A stretch of 64,000 nucleotides of DNA, taken from contig NZ_AORV01000022.1 in assembly GCF_000350485.1 (NCBI RefSeq), positions 62,001 through 126,000 on the forward strand, written 5' to 3'. Origin of the DNA: Ruminiclostridium cellobioparum subsp. termitidis CT1112. Its GTDB lineage: Bacteria > Bacillota > Clostridia > Acetivibrionales > DSM-1351. Below, in pieces: positions 10,137 to 18,483 of the stretch. The position numbers and the translations under genes were made by a program. The notes below the pieces were generated by a model that saw only the letters and a list, made by a program, of their open reading frames with translations, ran no database searches and was not told where the DNA came from. Each line of letters opens with the position of its first letter. Position 1 is the stretch's first letter.

Positions 10137-10962
10137 GTGATATTCCATATTCCCTTTTAAAAGTTCTGATAAAATTTGAATAATCGCCAAACCCGCATAC
10201 CAGACTGACTTCACTTACCTTAACGTTCTCCTTCAGCAGCATTCTTGCCATTATGAGTCTTTTTTTCTGGATAAATCTATGGATGGTAAACCCGGTATAT
10301 TTCTTGAACTCCCTTAATAAATGATATTTGCTGATGTAAAATTGGGCAGAAATATTTTCAAGGGATAATTGGCTGTCCAGGTTTGCGTTAATGTATTTTA
10401 TGATATTGCTGATTTTCTGGTTATATTCTATATCCACTTCTATTTCTTCGTCCTTGGTGTACAAATATGCCTTGTTCAGATACACTACAAGCTCATTTAC
10501 ATATGCATATTTTAGAACCTCACTGCCAAATCCGCTGTTATAATAGGCTTTTTCAAGTTTTTGAACAATTGTTTTAAGATACGCCAAAGTCTCGGTGTCC
10601 GGTCTCAGCAGATTATACTTTTTCTTTGCAGAGGACTCAAAACACATGGTCAGATCGGTGCTGTCAGTATTCAGATTTATTATATAGTCCGGCTTGATCC
10701 ATATGACTATCCTTTCGTAGTCCTCACCGCTCTCAATGATTGTTCTGTGCAGTTCCCTGTTGTTGATCAGAATTATATCCCCGGGCTTCAGTTTATAAGA
10801 TTTACCCTCAATGACGTATGTCACTTTTCCCGAAATGTAGAAGAAAATTTCATAGAAGTCATGATTATGATACTCTATATTCGGAGGCAGCTCCTCTTTG
10901 GTATGAAAGAACTCAAAGTCATTTTTAACCATGTACTGTCTCGGCGTAAACTTATGTTCCAT
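10093..10962 (-). CDS. AraC-family regulator, divergent from uxaC
   Basis: This 289-residue protein has an N-terminal cupin (YHNHDFYEIFFYISG, then GDIILINNRELH) that should bind a sugar, and a C-terminal pair of AraC helix-turn-helices from about residue 190 (LSLENISAQFYISKYHLLREFKKYTGFT and the second motif with GFGDYSNFIRTFKREYG). It lies back to back with uxaC across 221 bp, so it probably senses a uronate or oligouronide and controls uxaC. The ribosome binding site is weak (GGGG in ATGGGGGATTAG). The 3' end overlaps the GNAT gene by 44 bp. Confidence 0.87.
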   Translation of the reverse strand: MEHKFTPRQYMVKNDFEFFHTKEELPPNIEYHNHDFYEIFFYISGKVTYVIEGKSYKLKPGDIILINNRELHRTIIESGEDYERIVIWIKPDYIINLNTDSTDLTMCFESSAKKKYNLLRPDTETLAYLKTIVQKLEKAYYNSGFGSEVLKYAYVNELVVYLNKAYLYTKDEEIEVDIEYNQKISNIIKYINANLDSQLSLENISAQFYISKYHLLREFKKYTGFTIHRFIQKKRLIMARMLLKENVKVSEVSLVCGFGDYSNFIRTFKREYGISPKVFAREIIQGRDI

Positions 10963-11183
10963 TCTAATCCCCCATTTAATTTAATTAATGCTGACAGACC
11001 CTGCCATAAAAGGGCTTAACAAAGCAGCTCAGGTTATAGAGCAACTTTTGCATCAAAACCAGCAATATATGATATGTTTATGGCAAATCGGAAGTATTAT
11101 AATTGTATTATGAACTGAATTACTGAAGAATTCAAGTTTTACCGGATCGGCAAATTCACAGTAAATTTATAAGGGGGCCCGAC

Positions 11184-12590
11184 ATGAAAGAATTTATGAA
11201 TGAAGACTTTTTATTGGACAATCCAACAGCCGTTAAACTATATCACGAATATGCTGAAGGAATGCCCATTTTTGATTATCACTGCCACTTAAGTCCCAAA
11301 GAAATAGCAGAGAATAAGAAATACCGTAATATTACCGAGCTTTGGCTTGGGGGCGATCATTACAAATGGAGAGCCATAAGAAGCAATGGGGTGGAAGAAA
11401 AGTATGTAACCGGGGACGGAGATGATAAGGAGAAGTTTCTGAAGTGGGCCGAAACAATGCCCAACTGCATCGGCAATCCGCTTTACCACTGGACCCATTT
11501 GGAATTAAGACGTTACTTCGGGATAAATGAACTTCTATCTCCCGCAACTGCCGAAAGTATTTGGGAGCGCTGCAATGCCATGCTTCAGCAGGACGGATTT
11601 ACTGCAAGAAATCTGATAAAACGTTCTAATGTTAAAGTTGTTTGTACCACTGATGATCCTGTTGACTCACTTGAATATCATAAGGCAATTGCCGAAGATA
11701 AAACATTTGATATTAAAGTGCTCCCCGCCTTCCGTCCTGATAAGGGTATCAATATCGATAAGGAAGGTTTTATTCCCTGGCTTCTAAAGCTGGAAAAAGT
11801 AACAGGTTCCAAAATAGCAAGTTTCCAGGATTTAAAAGCTGCCTTTGTATCAAGGCTGGAATTTTTCCATCAGGCCGGCTGCAGAATATCAGACCACGGT
11901 CTGGATCCCCTGGTATTCCGGAAAGGTACTGAGGAAGAAGCCTCCATAATCCTGCAAAAAGCATTGTCAGGCAAAGCATTGACACAGAGTGAAATTGAAG
12001 TATATAAAACCCAGGTACTTGTTTTCCTTGGAAAGCAGTACGCAAGACTTGACTGGGTAATGCAGCTTCATATGGGAGTTCTGCGTAACAACAATACAAG
12101 ATTGATGAAGGAGTTGGGCCCGGATACAGGTTTTGATTCCATTGGAGACTGGAGCTTTGCCTCATCTCTGTCAGCATTGCTGGATACATTGGATCAGACC
12201 GATGAGCTTCCTAAAACAATTTTATACCACTTGAATCCAAGGGAGAACGAAATTCTCGGAACAATAACGGGCTGCTTCCAGAGCGGCAAAATCCCCGGAA
12301 AGATGCAGTATGGCTCAGCCTGGTGGTTCAATGATCAGAAGGACGGGATGGAAAAACAGATGATAGCGCTGGCCAACCTGGGTTTACTCAGCAGATTTGT
12401 CGGTATGCTCACAGATTCCAGAAGCTTTTTATCCTACACAAGGCATGAGTACTTCAGAAGAATCCTCTGCAACATACTCGGCAATTGGGTTGAAAAAGGC
12501 GAGATTCCCAATGATATGGCACTTTTGGGACAAATGGTCAGGGATATCAGCTATAACAATGCCGCCAGCTATTTCGGAATAGAGGCCTGA
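11184..12590 (+). CDS. uxaC: Glucuronate (uronate) isomerase
   Basis: The 468-residue protein has the family length and signatures. An early metal-binding FDYHCHLSP (His33, His35) is followed by NITELWLGGDHYKWRAIRSNGV, VVCTTDDPVDSL and LPAFRPDK. The C-terminal part has WWFNDQKDGMEKQM and the LTDSRSFLSYTRHEYFRR stretch. It converts D-galacturonate to D-tagaturonate and D-glucuronate to D-fructuronate, the first step of intracellular uronate catabolism. The next enzymes, UxaB and UxaA, are encoded convergently just downstream. A strong AAGGGGG ribosome binding site precedes the ATG. An AraC regulator diverges from it. Transcription ends at the large hairpin at 12841-12888. Confidence 0.97.
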   Translation: MKEFMNEDFLLDNPTAVKLYHEYAEGMPIFDYHCHLSPKEIAENKKYRNITELWLGGDHYKWRAIRSNGVEEKYVTGDGDDKEKFLKWAETMPNCIGNPLYHWTHLELRRYFGINELLSPATAESIWERCNAMLQQDGFTARNLIKRSNVKVVCTTDDPVDSLEYHKAIAEDKTFDIKVLPAFRPDKGINIDKEGFIPWLLKLEKVTGSKIASFQDLKAAFVSRLEFFHQAGCRISDHGLDPLVFRKGTEEEASIILQKALSGKALTQSEIEVYKTQVLVFLGKQYARLDWVMQLHMGVLRNNNTRLMKELGPDTGFDSIGDWSFASSLSALLDTLDQTDELPKTILYHLNPRENEILGTITGCFQSGKIPGKMQYGSAWWFNDQKDGMEKQMIALANLGLLSRFVGMLTDSRSFLSYTRHEYFRRILCNILGNWVEKGEIPNDMALLGQMVRDISYNNAASYFGIEA

Positions 12591-12611
12591 TGCAGCAGAA
12601 GCACCTTCCTA

Positions 12612-12711
12612 CAGTTAGCTATACCGCAGTACCAGCCAGTTTATTTGTAAGCTATTACATAAGGTATATTTCAGTACGCGAGCGTAAAACAAAACAATGT
12701 GGACGCATGGT
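12612..12711 (+). repeat. Intergenic repeat, copy 1 (direct)
   Basis: About 100 bp starting CAGTTAGCTATACC and ending GGACGCATGGT. It is nearly repeated 116 bp later. Shared blocks include AGTTTATTTGTAAGCTATTAC, AGGTATATTTCAGTAC and GCGTAAAACAAAACAATGTG. Confidence 0.85.
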
Positions 12712-12727
12712 ATAAGCACCACCCTGG

Positions 12728-12837
12728 CAATCAGCTATACCTCAGTACCAACCAGTTTATTTGTAAGCTATTACTCAGGTATATTTTAGGTATATTTCAG
12801 TACGTGAGCGTAAAACAAAACAATGTGGACGCATGGT
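12728..12837 (+). repeat. Intergenic repeat, copy 2 (direct)
   Basis: The second copy matches copy 1 closely but carries a small internal duplication of AGGTATATTT, making it about 110 bp. It ends directly at the central hairpin and pairs with the inverted copy 3 beyond it. Confidence 0.85.
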
Positions 12838-12840
12838 TAA

Positions 12841-12888
12841 AAAAAATATTAGGGGAAGCCGTTTGGATGGCTTCCCCTAATATTTTTT
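12841..12888. terminator. Bidirectional terminator between uxaC and uxaA
   Basis: A perfect 20-bp stem (AAAAAATATTAGGGGAAGCC and its complement) with an 8-nt loop ends in T-runs on both strands. It serves both convergent genes and sits at the centre of the larger inverted repeat. Confidence 0.9.
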
Positions 12889-12890
12889 GG

Positions 12891-12963
12891 GTGCGACACA
12901 TTGTTTTGTTTTGCGTGGAAGTACTGAAATATACCTACTTATCTATCCAGCTTGCAAATAAAC
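12891..12963 (-). repeat. Intergenic repeat, copy 3 (inverted)
   Basis: Read on the minus strand this contains GTTTATTTGCAAGCT, AGGTATATTTCAGTAC and CGCAAAACAAAACAATGTG, the same blocks and order as copies 1 and 2. Copies 2 and 3 therefore form the outer arms of a long cruciform around the terminator. Confidence 0.82.
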
Positions 12964-12969
12964 TTGCTG

Positions 12970-14463
12970 TTACAAGGTCACCCCGTTTTTAAATATGGCA
13001 ATCTCCCTATATCCGTTTTCTTCATTCCTGGTACTTATTTCACCTGACGCAAGCCTGATTATATATTGGAAAAGCTCTGCGGTCACTTCAGCCATTGAGC
13101 TGCCGTTGAGTATCCTTCCGGCGTCAAAATCGATCCAGTTCTTCTTTTTTTCTGAAAGTGCAGTATTTGTGGATATTTTGACGGTGGGCACCGGAGCCCC
13201 CAGAGGAGTTCCTCTTCCGGTAGTAAACAGTATTATTTGCGCTCCTGCCGCCATCAGGGTAGTTACTGCAACAATATCGTTGCCCGGACCCTGGAGCAGG
13301 TTCAAGCCCGGCTCTCTGACCTGGTCCCCGTAATTCAGTACACTGGTTACATTTGCAGTGCCGCCCTTTTGGGTACAGCCCAGTGATTTTTCCTCAAGGG
13401 TGGTTATTCCTCCCTTTTTATTGCCGGGGGACGGGTTATCGTAGATAACCTGGTCGTGCTTGATGTAATATTCCTTAAAATCGTTTATAAGACTGACTGT
13501 GCCGTTAAAAACACTTTCATTGACACACCTGTTCATAAGCAAGGTTTCGGCACCAAACATTTCAGGTACTTCTGTCAGTATGGTAGTACCTCCCTGGCTC
13601 AGAAGCTTGTCGGAAAACATTCCCACAAGCGGATTTGCGGTTATTCCTGAAAATGCATCGGAACCTCCGCATTTTAAGCCGACTGTCAGCTTTGACACAG
13701 GCTGCAGAGTCCTTCTGAAGCTGCCGGCATATTGGGCCAGTTCTTCAATCAGTTTCAAGCCCTCCTCGATTTCGTCCCCGGCTTCCTGGGTTACAAGGAA
13801 CTTCACCCTGTTGCTGTCATACTGGTCCAATACCTTCTTAAACACATCCACATTGTTATTTTCACAGCCCAGACCCAGCACCAGTACTCCCCCTGCGTTG
13901 GGGTGTCTCACCATACCGGCAAGGATTTTCTGTGTATTTTCCTGATCCTCACCCATTTGTGAACAGCCGTAGGGATGGGGAAATGCATACACTCCGTCAA
14001 CAATTCCCTTATACATGTCATTTGCCTTTGCGGCAAGCATATCAGAGGTTTTATTTACACAGCCCACTGTATTTACGATCCATATCTCATTTCTGATGCC
14101 GACCTTGCCGTCCTGTCTTTCATAGCCCCAAAAGCTTTCAGCCGCTGTGCCGGCGCCGGTACTTGAAAGCTCCGGCATATAGGAATACTCCAGAAGCTCT
14201 CCCAGATTGGTGGTCAGATTATGGGTGTGGACATGCTGTCCTGCCTGTATGGGCATGGTTGCATGACCTATGGGATAACCATACTTTATTACGTTTTCTC
14301 CCTCGGGAATGTCGGCTACAGCTATCTTATGCCCGGCCGGAACAGCCTGGGCCGCCAATATTACCAGCCCGTCAAGCTCAACAGTTCCGCCCTTTTCAAC
14401 ATCCTGCAGCAAAACGGCTACATTATCCTTTGTATGAATTTTTAAAGCATTTAACTGGCTCAT
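12970..14463 (-). CDS. uxaA: Altronate dehydratase
   Basis: The 497-residue protein has the two-part UxaA layout. An N-terminal SAF-like domain (about residues 1-100) is followed by a C-terminal dehydratase domain with FWGYERQDGKVGIRN, GCSQMGEDQENT, LKCGGSDAFSGITANP and FTTGRGTPLGAPVPT. The last segments hold conserved Cys and His residues expected to bind the metal. It dehydrates D-altronate to 2-keto-3-deoxy-D-gluconate. The full two-domain length argues against a split UxaA. GGAGAGG precedes the ATG. It lies 41 bp after uxaB on the same strand, so uxaBA form an operon converging on uxaC. Confidence 0.96.
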   Translation of the reverse strand: MSQLNALKIHTKDNVAVLLQDVEKGGTVELDGLVILAAQAVPAGHKIAVADIPEGENVIKYGYPIGHATMPIQAGQHVHTHNLTTNLGELLEYSYMPELSSTGAGTAAESFWGYERQDGKVGIRNEIWIVNTVGCVNKTSDMLAAKANDMYKGIVDGVYAFPHPYGCSQMGEDQENTQKILAGMVRHPNAGGVLVLGLGCENNNVDVFKKVLDQYDSNRVKFLVTQEAGDEIEEGLKLIEELAQYAGSFRRTLQPVSKLTVGLKCGGSDAFSGITANPLVGMFSDKLLSQGGTTILTEVPEMFGAETLLMNRCVNESVFNGTVSLINDFKEYYIKHDQVIYDNPSPGNKKGGITTLEEKSLGCTQKGGTANVTSVLNYGDQVREPGLNLLQGPGNDIVAVTTLMAAGAQIILFTTGRGTPLGAPVPTVKISTNTALSEKKKNWIDFDAGRILNGSSMAEVTAELFQYIIRLASGEISTRNEENGYREIAIFKNGVTL

Positions 14464-14504
14464 TCTACCTCTCCGATCTTCAAATAGGTGACTGCTCCTC
14501 CATC

Positions 14505-16022
14505 CTACAACAGTTTTTTTATTGCGGCTTCAATGCCGTTTGCCGTTATGGAGTAAACCTGTTCTGCAACCTTCTCCGGCAATCCGGGTACTTTGTTCAA
14601 ATCACTGCCCCACCAGTCTGACTTCGAGAGTATACGGGCCACTATGGCATCAACTTCCTTCCCGTTGCCGTTAAAGTTCTCCCAACAGTCCCTGAAGGTT
14701 TCGAGAATGTGCATATCGTCACAGATTTTATATTCCTCACCTTTTCTTTCACCCGAAAGGTAATTATCCTTTATCTCTTTTCCTTTATAAAAGGCTATAA
14801 GGCTTGCCAGAGAAAATGTAAGTATTTCAGGCAGTTTACCTTTTCTTTCGATGTATTCCAGCAGTGACGGCAGTACCCGTGCCTTGAATTTTGATACCGA
14901 ATTAAGTGAAATACTCAAAAGATAATGCTTGATAAATGGGTTTGAAAACCTTTCAAGAACGTCATGAGCGAACTTGACCAATTCTTCCTCTTTCAGATCC
15001 AATGTTGGAATTATCTCGTCGAATATCCCCTTCTTCATATAAGTACTGATAAGCTTGTCATCCATACATTCCTTAACGGTGTCCAGACCATACAGGTATG
15101 CGGCCAGAACTGTCATTGTATGAGCACCGTTGAGGATTCTTACCTTCCGGTCTCTATACGGTTTCATATTATCCGTCCATACAACGTTGAGCCCCGCTTT
15201 GGCAAAAGGAATCTCTTCGGACAGTTTACTGTCGCCCTCTATAACCCACAGGTGGAATATTTCTCCGGTGTCAAGCAAACCGTCCCTGTAACCCAATTCT
15301 TCTTCCAGAGTCGGGACCTCTTCTCTGGGATAGCCGGTTACTATTCTGTCCACCAGTGTATTCAGGAAGTGATTTGCTTCCCTTACCCATTTTATGAAAG
15401 CCTCTCCCAGGCTCCATTCCTCCGCAAGCTGCAATACGATCCTCTTCAGATTGTCACCATTCCTGTCAATGAGTTCGCAGGGGATTATGATCAGTCCTTT
15501 TTCCGGGTTTCCGCCAAAAGCTTTGAACCTCCTGTAAAGAAGTGCCGTAAGCTTGCCGGGATAGGATACCGGAGGTTCTTGCTGCAAGCTGTCCTCAGGA
15601 TTATAGGAGATTCCCGCTTCGGTAGTGTTTGATATTATAAATCGCAGCTCGTCGCTTTCAGCTATTTTCATGTATTCAGCATAATGTGCATATAAATCTA
15701 TCCCCCGGCTGATGGCGGTTATGACCTCCCTGCTGTCCACTATCCTGCCGTTCTGGACACCTCTGAGTATAAGGGTATAAGCTCCTCCCTGATCGTTTAT
15801 TTTATCTACCAGGCCGCTTTTGATAGGCTGAACCACAACAACATTGCCCTCAAAAAGCCCTTTTGAGTTTAAGGTATTGATCATCCAGTCCACAAAGCCT
15901 CTTAAAAAGTTGCCCTCCCCAAATTGAAGCACCTTTTCGCGATATTTTTCCGTTGGGCCCGCCGGTATATTTATAAGAGCTTTGCCTTTTTCCTCAATAA
16001 GTTTTCTGCTTAGATTCTCCAT
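14505..16022 (-). CDS. uxaB: Tagaturonate reductase
   Basis: The 505-residue protein belongs to the long-chain mannitol dehydrogenase family. VLQFGEGNFLRGFVDWMI near residue 32 is the N-terminal nucleotide-binding signature, FIISNTTEAGISYNP follows, and the C-terminal part contains KVRILNGAHTMTVLAAYLYG with the catalytic Lys/Asn/His region. It reduces D-tagaturonate to D-altronate with NADH. Fructuronate reductase (UxuB) is a distant alternative, but the coupling to uxaA favours UxaB. A strong GAGGAGG site precedes the ATG. An AraC gene lies 182 bp upstream on the same strand and probably controls the pair. Confidence 0.95.
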   Translation of the reverse strand: MENLSRKLIEEKGKALINIPAGPTEKYREKVLQFGEGNFLRGFVDWMINTLNSKGLFEGNVVVVQPIKSGLVDKINDQGGAYTLILRGVQNGRIVDSREVITAISRGIDLYAHYAEYMKIAESDELRFIISNTTEAGISYNPEDSLQQEPPVSYPGKLTALLYRRFKAFGGNPEKGLIIIPCELIDRNGDNLKRIVLQLAEEWSLGEAFIKWVREANHFLNTLVDRIVTGYPREEVPTLEEELGYRDGLLDTGEIFHLWVIEGDSKLSEEIPFAKAGLNVVWTDNMKPYRDRKVRILNGAHTMTVLAAYLYGLDTVKECMDDKLISTYMKKGIFDEIIPTLDLKEEELVKFAHDVLERFSNPFIKHYLLSISLNSVSKFKARVLPSLLEYIERKGKLPEILTFSLASLIAFYKGKEIKDNYLSGERKGEEYKICDDMHILETFRDCWENFNGNGKEVDAIVARILSKSDWWGSDLNKVPGLPEKVAEQVYSITANGIEAAIKKLL

Positions 16023-16204
16023 ATATGCCTCCTCAAAAATAAACTGTTTTTGTTTATAAGCCTATTTTATTAAAAATAATTGCTTATTTCTTGGCGTATA
16101 TTGCAAAAATATATGCAGAAATTGCTGAAATGCCGACTTTTAAAATTTCGCAGGACTGCGCTGGCCAGTTGGAATAAAGCGGTACGTTTTGGATATAACA
16201 GACA

Positions 16205-17050
16205 CTATTTAACCGAACCCTTCCTGTAGCTCAAGGGGGAATAGCCTGCTATCTGCCTGAATACCCTGTTGAATTGGGACACACTTCCGAAACCGGACTT
16301 TTCGGCAATTTCAATAACCTTAAACTTTTTATTCAGCAGGAGCTCCTGGGCTGCCCTTATCCTCACGGTATTAATGTACTCCAAAAGAGTAAACCCCGTT
16401 GTTTCCTTGAAAATCCTGCTCAAATAGTAGGGGCTGATAAAAAACAGCCTGGCTATCCCCGGTATGGACAATTCTTCTGAGTAATGTTCATTGATATACT
16501 TTACAATTCCTGAAACCTTTTCATGTCTGGGGCTGCTCGAAAGAAATACATTGGCATCCGTCTGCCGGATATATCTGCCTATATACACCAGCAGTTTCAT
16601 CAGCAAGCCCTGCAGACATATTTCAAAGCACTCTTCCTGCGCTTCTGTCTCCTGAAACATTTCGTAAAATATTCTTTCAACTTCCTGCCTCTCCTTCAAT
16701 GACAGTTCCATAACGCAGTAGCTTTTGCCCTTAAGCAGGTTCAGAATCCTGTCGGTGGATTTGTTTGCAGTCTCAATGAACGGTTTCCTAAAATATATCA
16801 GCAGCCTTTCATGATCCGGTTTTTCAGCATCGGTGGTTTTATGGAGCTCCCCTTCCTTTATCAAAACCAGGTGGCCCTTTTTTATATGGAAAACCTTATC
16901 TTTTACAAAATAATATCTCTCACCTGCTCTGAGGTAATATATTTCATATTTGTCGTGAAAATGCCTTGAAGGCATGGAAAAATATCCCTTAACCCTTGAA
17001 CTCGATATTGAAAAATTGTCATCTTCACTTGTAAAACTCCGTATATTCAT
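16205..17050 (-). CDS. AraC-family regulator upstream of uxaBA
   Basis: The 281-residue protein has an N-terminal cupin sensor (SRHFHDKYEIYYLRAGERYYFV, then KGHLVLIKEGELHKT) and a C-terminal AraC DNA-binding domain from about residue 180 (LSIPGIARLFFISPYYLSRIFKETTGFT and FGSVSQFNRVFRQIAGYSP). It lies between uxaBA (same strand, downstream) and the GH105/GH28 genes (divergent), so it could coordinate both. Ligand is unknown; a uronate is likely. GGAGGG stands seven bases before the ATG. It is a different subfamily member from the AraC gene near uxaC. Confidence 0.88.
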   Translation of the reverse strand: MNIRSFTSEDDNFSISSSRVKGYFSMPSRHFHDKYEIYYLRAGERYYFVKDKVFHIKKGHLVLIKEGELHKTTDAEKPDHERLLIYFRKPFIETANKSTDRILNLLKGKSYCVMELSLKERQEVERIFYEMFQETEAQEECFEICLQGLLMKLLVYIGRYIRQTDANVFLSSSPRHEKVSGIVKYINEHYSEELSIPGIARLFFISPYYLSRIFKETTGFTLLEYINTVRIRAAQELLLNKKFKVIEIAEKSGFGSVSQFNRVFRQIAGYSPLSYRKGSVK

Positions 17051-17361
17051 AAAACCCTCCGTCCCTATCTCAAGTCTCTCATAGCTCTGCCGGTCATAAC
17101 CATGCCTTCATGATCCTCATTACCGTTTTTAACTATCATTTTTATTACTGCTCATCACCATTATAAACTCTGAGAGCAATAATTGCTATATTCGAACAAA
17201 TAGCGGCCATATTTGCGCAGATACTGTTAATTTAAGAGGCTATAATTATCATAGAGAGTAATATCAGAAAATTATCATAGGAGCAACTATCAGGTAATTG
17301 ACATGTCAATACAATGAAAAATAACGGCAACATATAATACGTTTTAGAACGGGAGATCAGT
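17051..17361. other. Divergent control region, AraC gene / GH105
   Basis: This 311-bp non-coding region carries promoters for both directions. A TATAAT lies at 17333-17338, but its -35 is poor, as expected for an activator-dependent promoter. The perfect palindrome at 17298-17309 lies just upstream. Confidence 0.55.
17298..17309. promoter_or_regulatory. TTGACATGTCAA palindrome upstream of GH105
   Basis: A perfect 12-bp palindrome centred about 58 bp before the GH105 ATG and about 24 bp upstream of the TATAAT at 17333. It could be an activator or repressor half-site pair, or simply contain a -35 box with wrong spacing (29 bp). Confidence 0.4.
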
Positions 17362-18483
17362 ATGCAAATCAATGCTTTTGAGAAGGATTTACCTGAAATA
17401 GCGGCAAAATCCGCAATGTCCAGGCATTCAAAATATCTTGATAAATGGTGTTATGAGCTGGGCCTTATACTTAAAGCCGTTGAGGGTGTGTGGAGGCTTA
17501 CAGGCAAAAGTGAATACTTTGATTACATAAAGCATTCGGCCGATAGATTTATAGACAACGGGGGCAATATAATTGACTACGACATAAACGAGTTAAATCT
17601 CGATATGGTCAATCCCGGAAAAATACTGCTGCTATTGTATAACGAAACCTCGGATATCAGGTACAGGAAGGCTGCCGGCACCTTGAGAAAGCAATTGGAC
17701 AGGCAACCCCGTAACCGCCAGGGAGGCTTTTGGCACAAAGCCGTGTATCCCCATCAGATGTGGCTTGACGGTGTATACATGAGCTCTCCCTTTTATGCTC
17801 AATATGCCCTGCTTTTTGATGAGGTCCAGGCATTTGACGATATAGCAAACCAGGTCATCCTGCTGGCTTCCAACGCGAAGGATACTGCAACCGGCCTGCT
17901 GTACCATGCCTGGGATGAAAGCCGGGGTATGAAATGGTCAAATGACATAACAGGCTGCTCGCCCCATTTCTGGGGACGTGCCATGGGCTGGTATGCAATG
18001 GCTGTTGTGGATATTCTGGATTTCTTCCCCTCAACCCATCCAAAACGCAGTGTAATTTTAGAGATCCTTAAGAATCTGCTGACCGCTCTTGTACAATTTC
18101 AGGATGAAGAGACAGGCCTGTGGTATCAGGTTGTCGATTTACCCGAACGTAAAGGAAATTACCTTGAGGCCTCCGCCTCCTGTATGTTTGCATATTCATA
18201 TGCAAAGAGTATTTCCTGCGGCTATCTGGACGGCACATTCAAAACACCCCTGCTTAAGGCTTATAATGGTGTACTCCGGCACTTGACCTACATTGATGAC
18301 CTTGGCTGCATGAACCTCAAAAATGTTTGCAGTGTTGCGGGCCTGGGCGGCAATCCCTACAGAGACGGCTCCTTTGCCTATTATATAAGCGAACCTGTGG
18401 TCGAAAACGATTACAAGGGCTATGGCCCTTTGATGCTGGCCTTAACGGAAATTGAGAAGCTGAGGAGGAAAAATTTGATATGA
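17362..18483 (+). CDS. GH105 unsaturated rhamnogalacturonyl hydrolase
   Basis: The 373-residue protein has the GH105 (alpha/alpha)6 barrel signatures: HQMWLDGVYMSSPFYAQYA with the probable catalytic Asp136, then GLLYHAWDE, HFWGRAMGWYAMAVVDIL and LWYQVVDLPERKGNYLEASASCMFAYS. It removes the unsaturated galacturonyl unit left by lyases from the non-reducing end of (rhamno)galacturonan oligosaccharides, without needing an activated glycosidic leaving mechanism. There is no signal peptide, so it acts on imported oligomers. GGGAG lies nine bases before the ATG. Its stop overlaps the GH28 start (ATGA), giving tight translational coupling. Confidence 0.95.
   Translation: MQINAFEKDLPEIAAKSAMSRHSKYLDKWCYELGLILKAVEGVWRLTGKSEYFDYIKHSADRFIDNGGNIIDYDINELNLDMVNPGKILLLLYNETSDIRYRKAAGTLRKQLDRQPRNRQGGFWHKAVYPHQMWLDGVYMSSPFYAQYALLFDEVQAFDDIANQVILLASNAKDTATGLLYHAWDESRGMKWSNDITGCSPHFWGRAMGWYAMAVVDILDFFPSTHPKRSVILEILKNLLTALVQFQDEETGLWYQVVDLPERKGNYLEASASCMFAYSYAKSISCGYLDGTFKTPLLKAYNGVLRHLTYIDDLGCMNLKNVCSVAGLGGNPYRDGSFAYYISEPVVENDYKGYGPLMLALTEIEKLRRKNLI

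Noticed and set aside
12699-12992. 97-codon open frame between uxaC and uxaA
   Set aside because: It runs through the repeat copies and the terminator stem, has no good ribosome binding site, and its protein only reflects the repeats.
13499-13945. 148-codon open frame antisense to uxaA
   Set aside because: A shadow of a clear coding gene, without ribosome binding site or recognisable domain.
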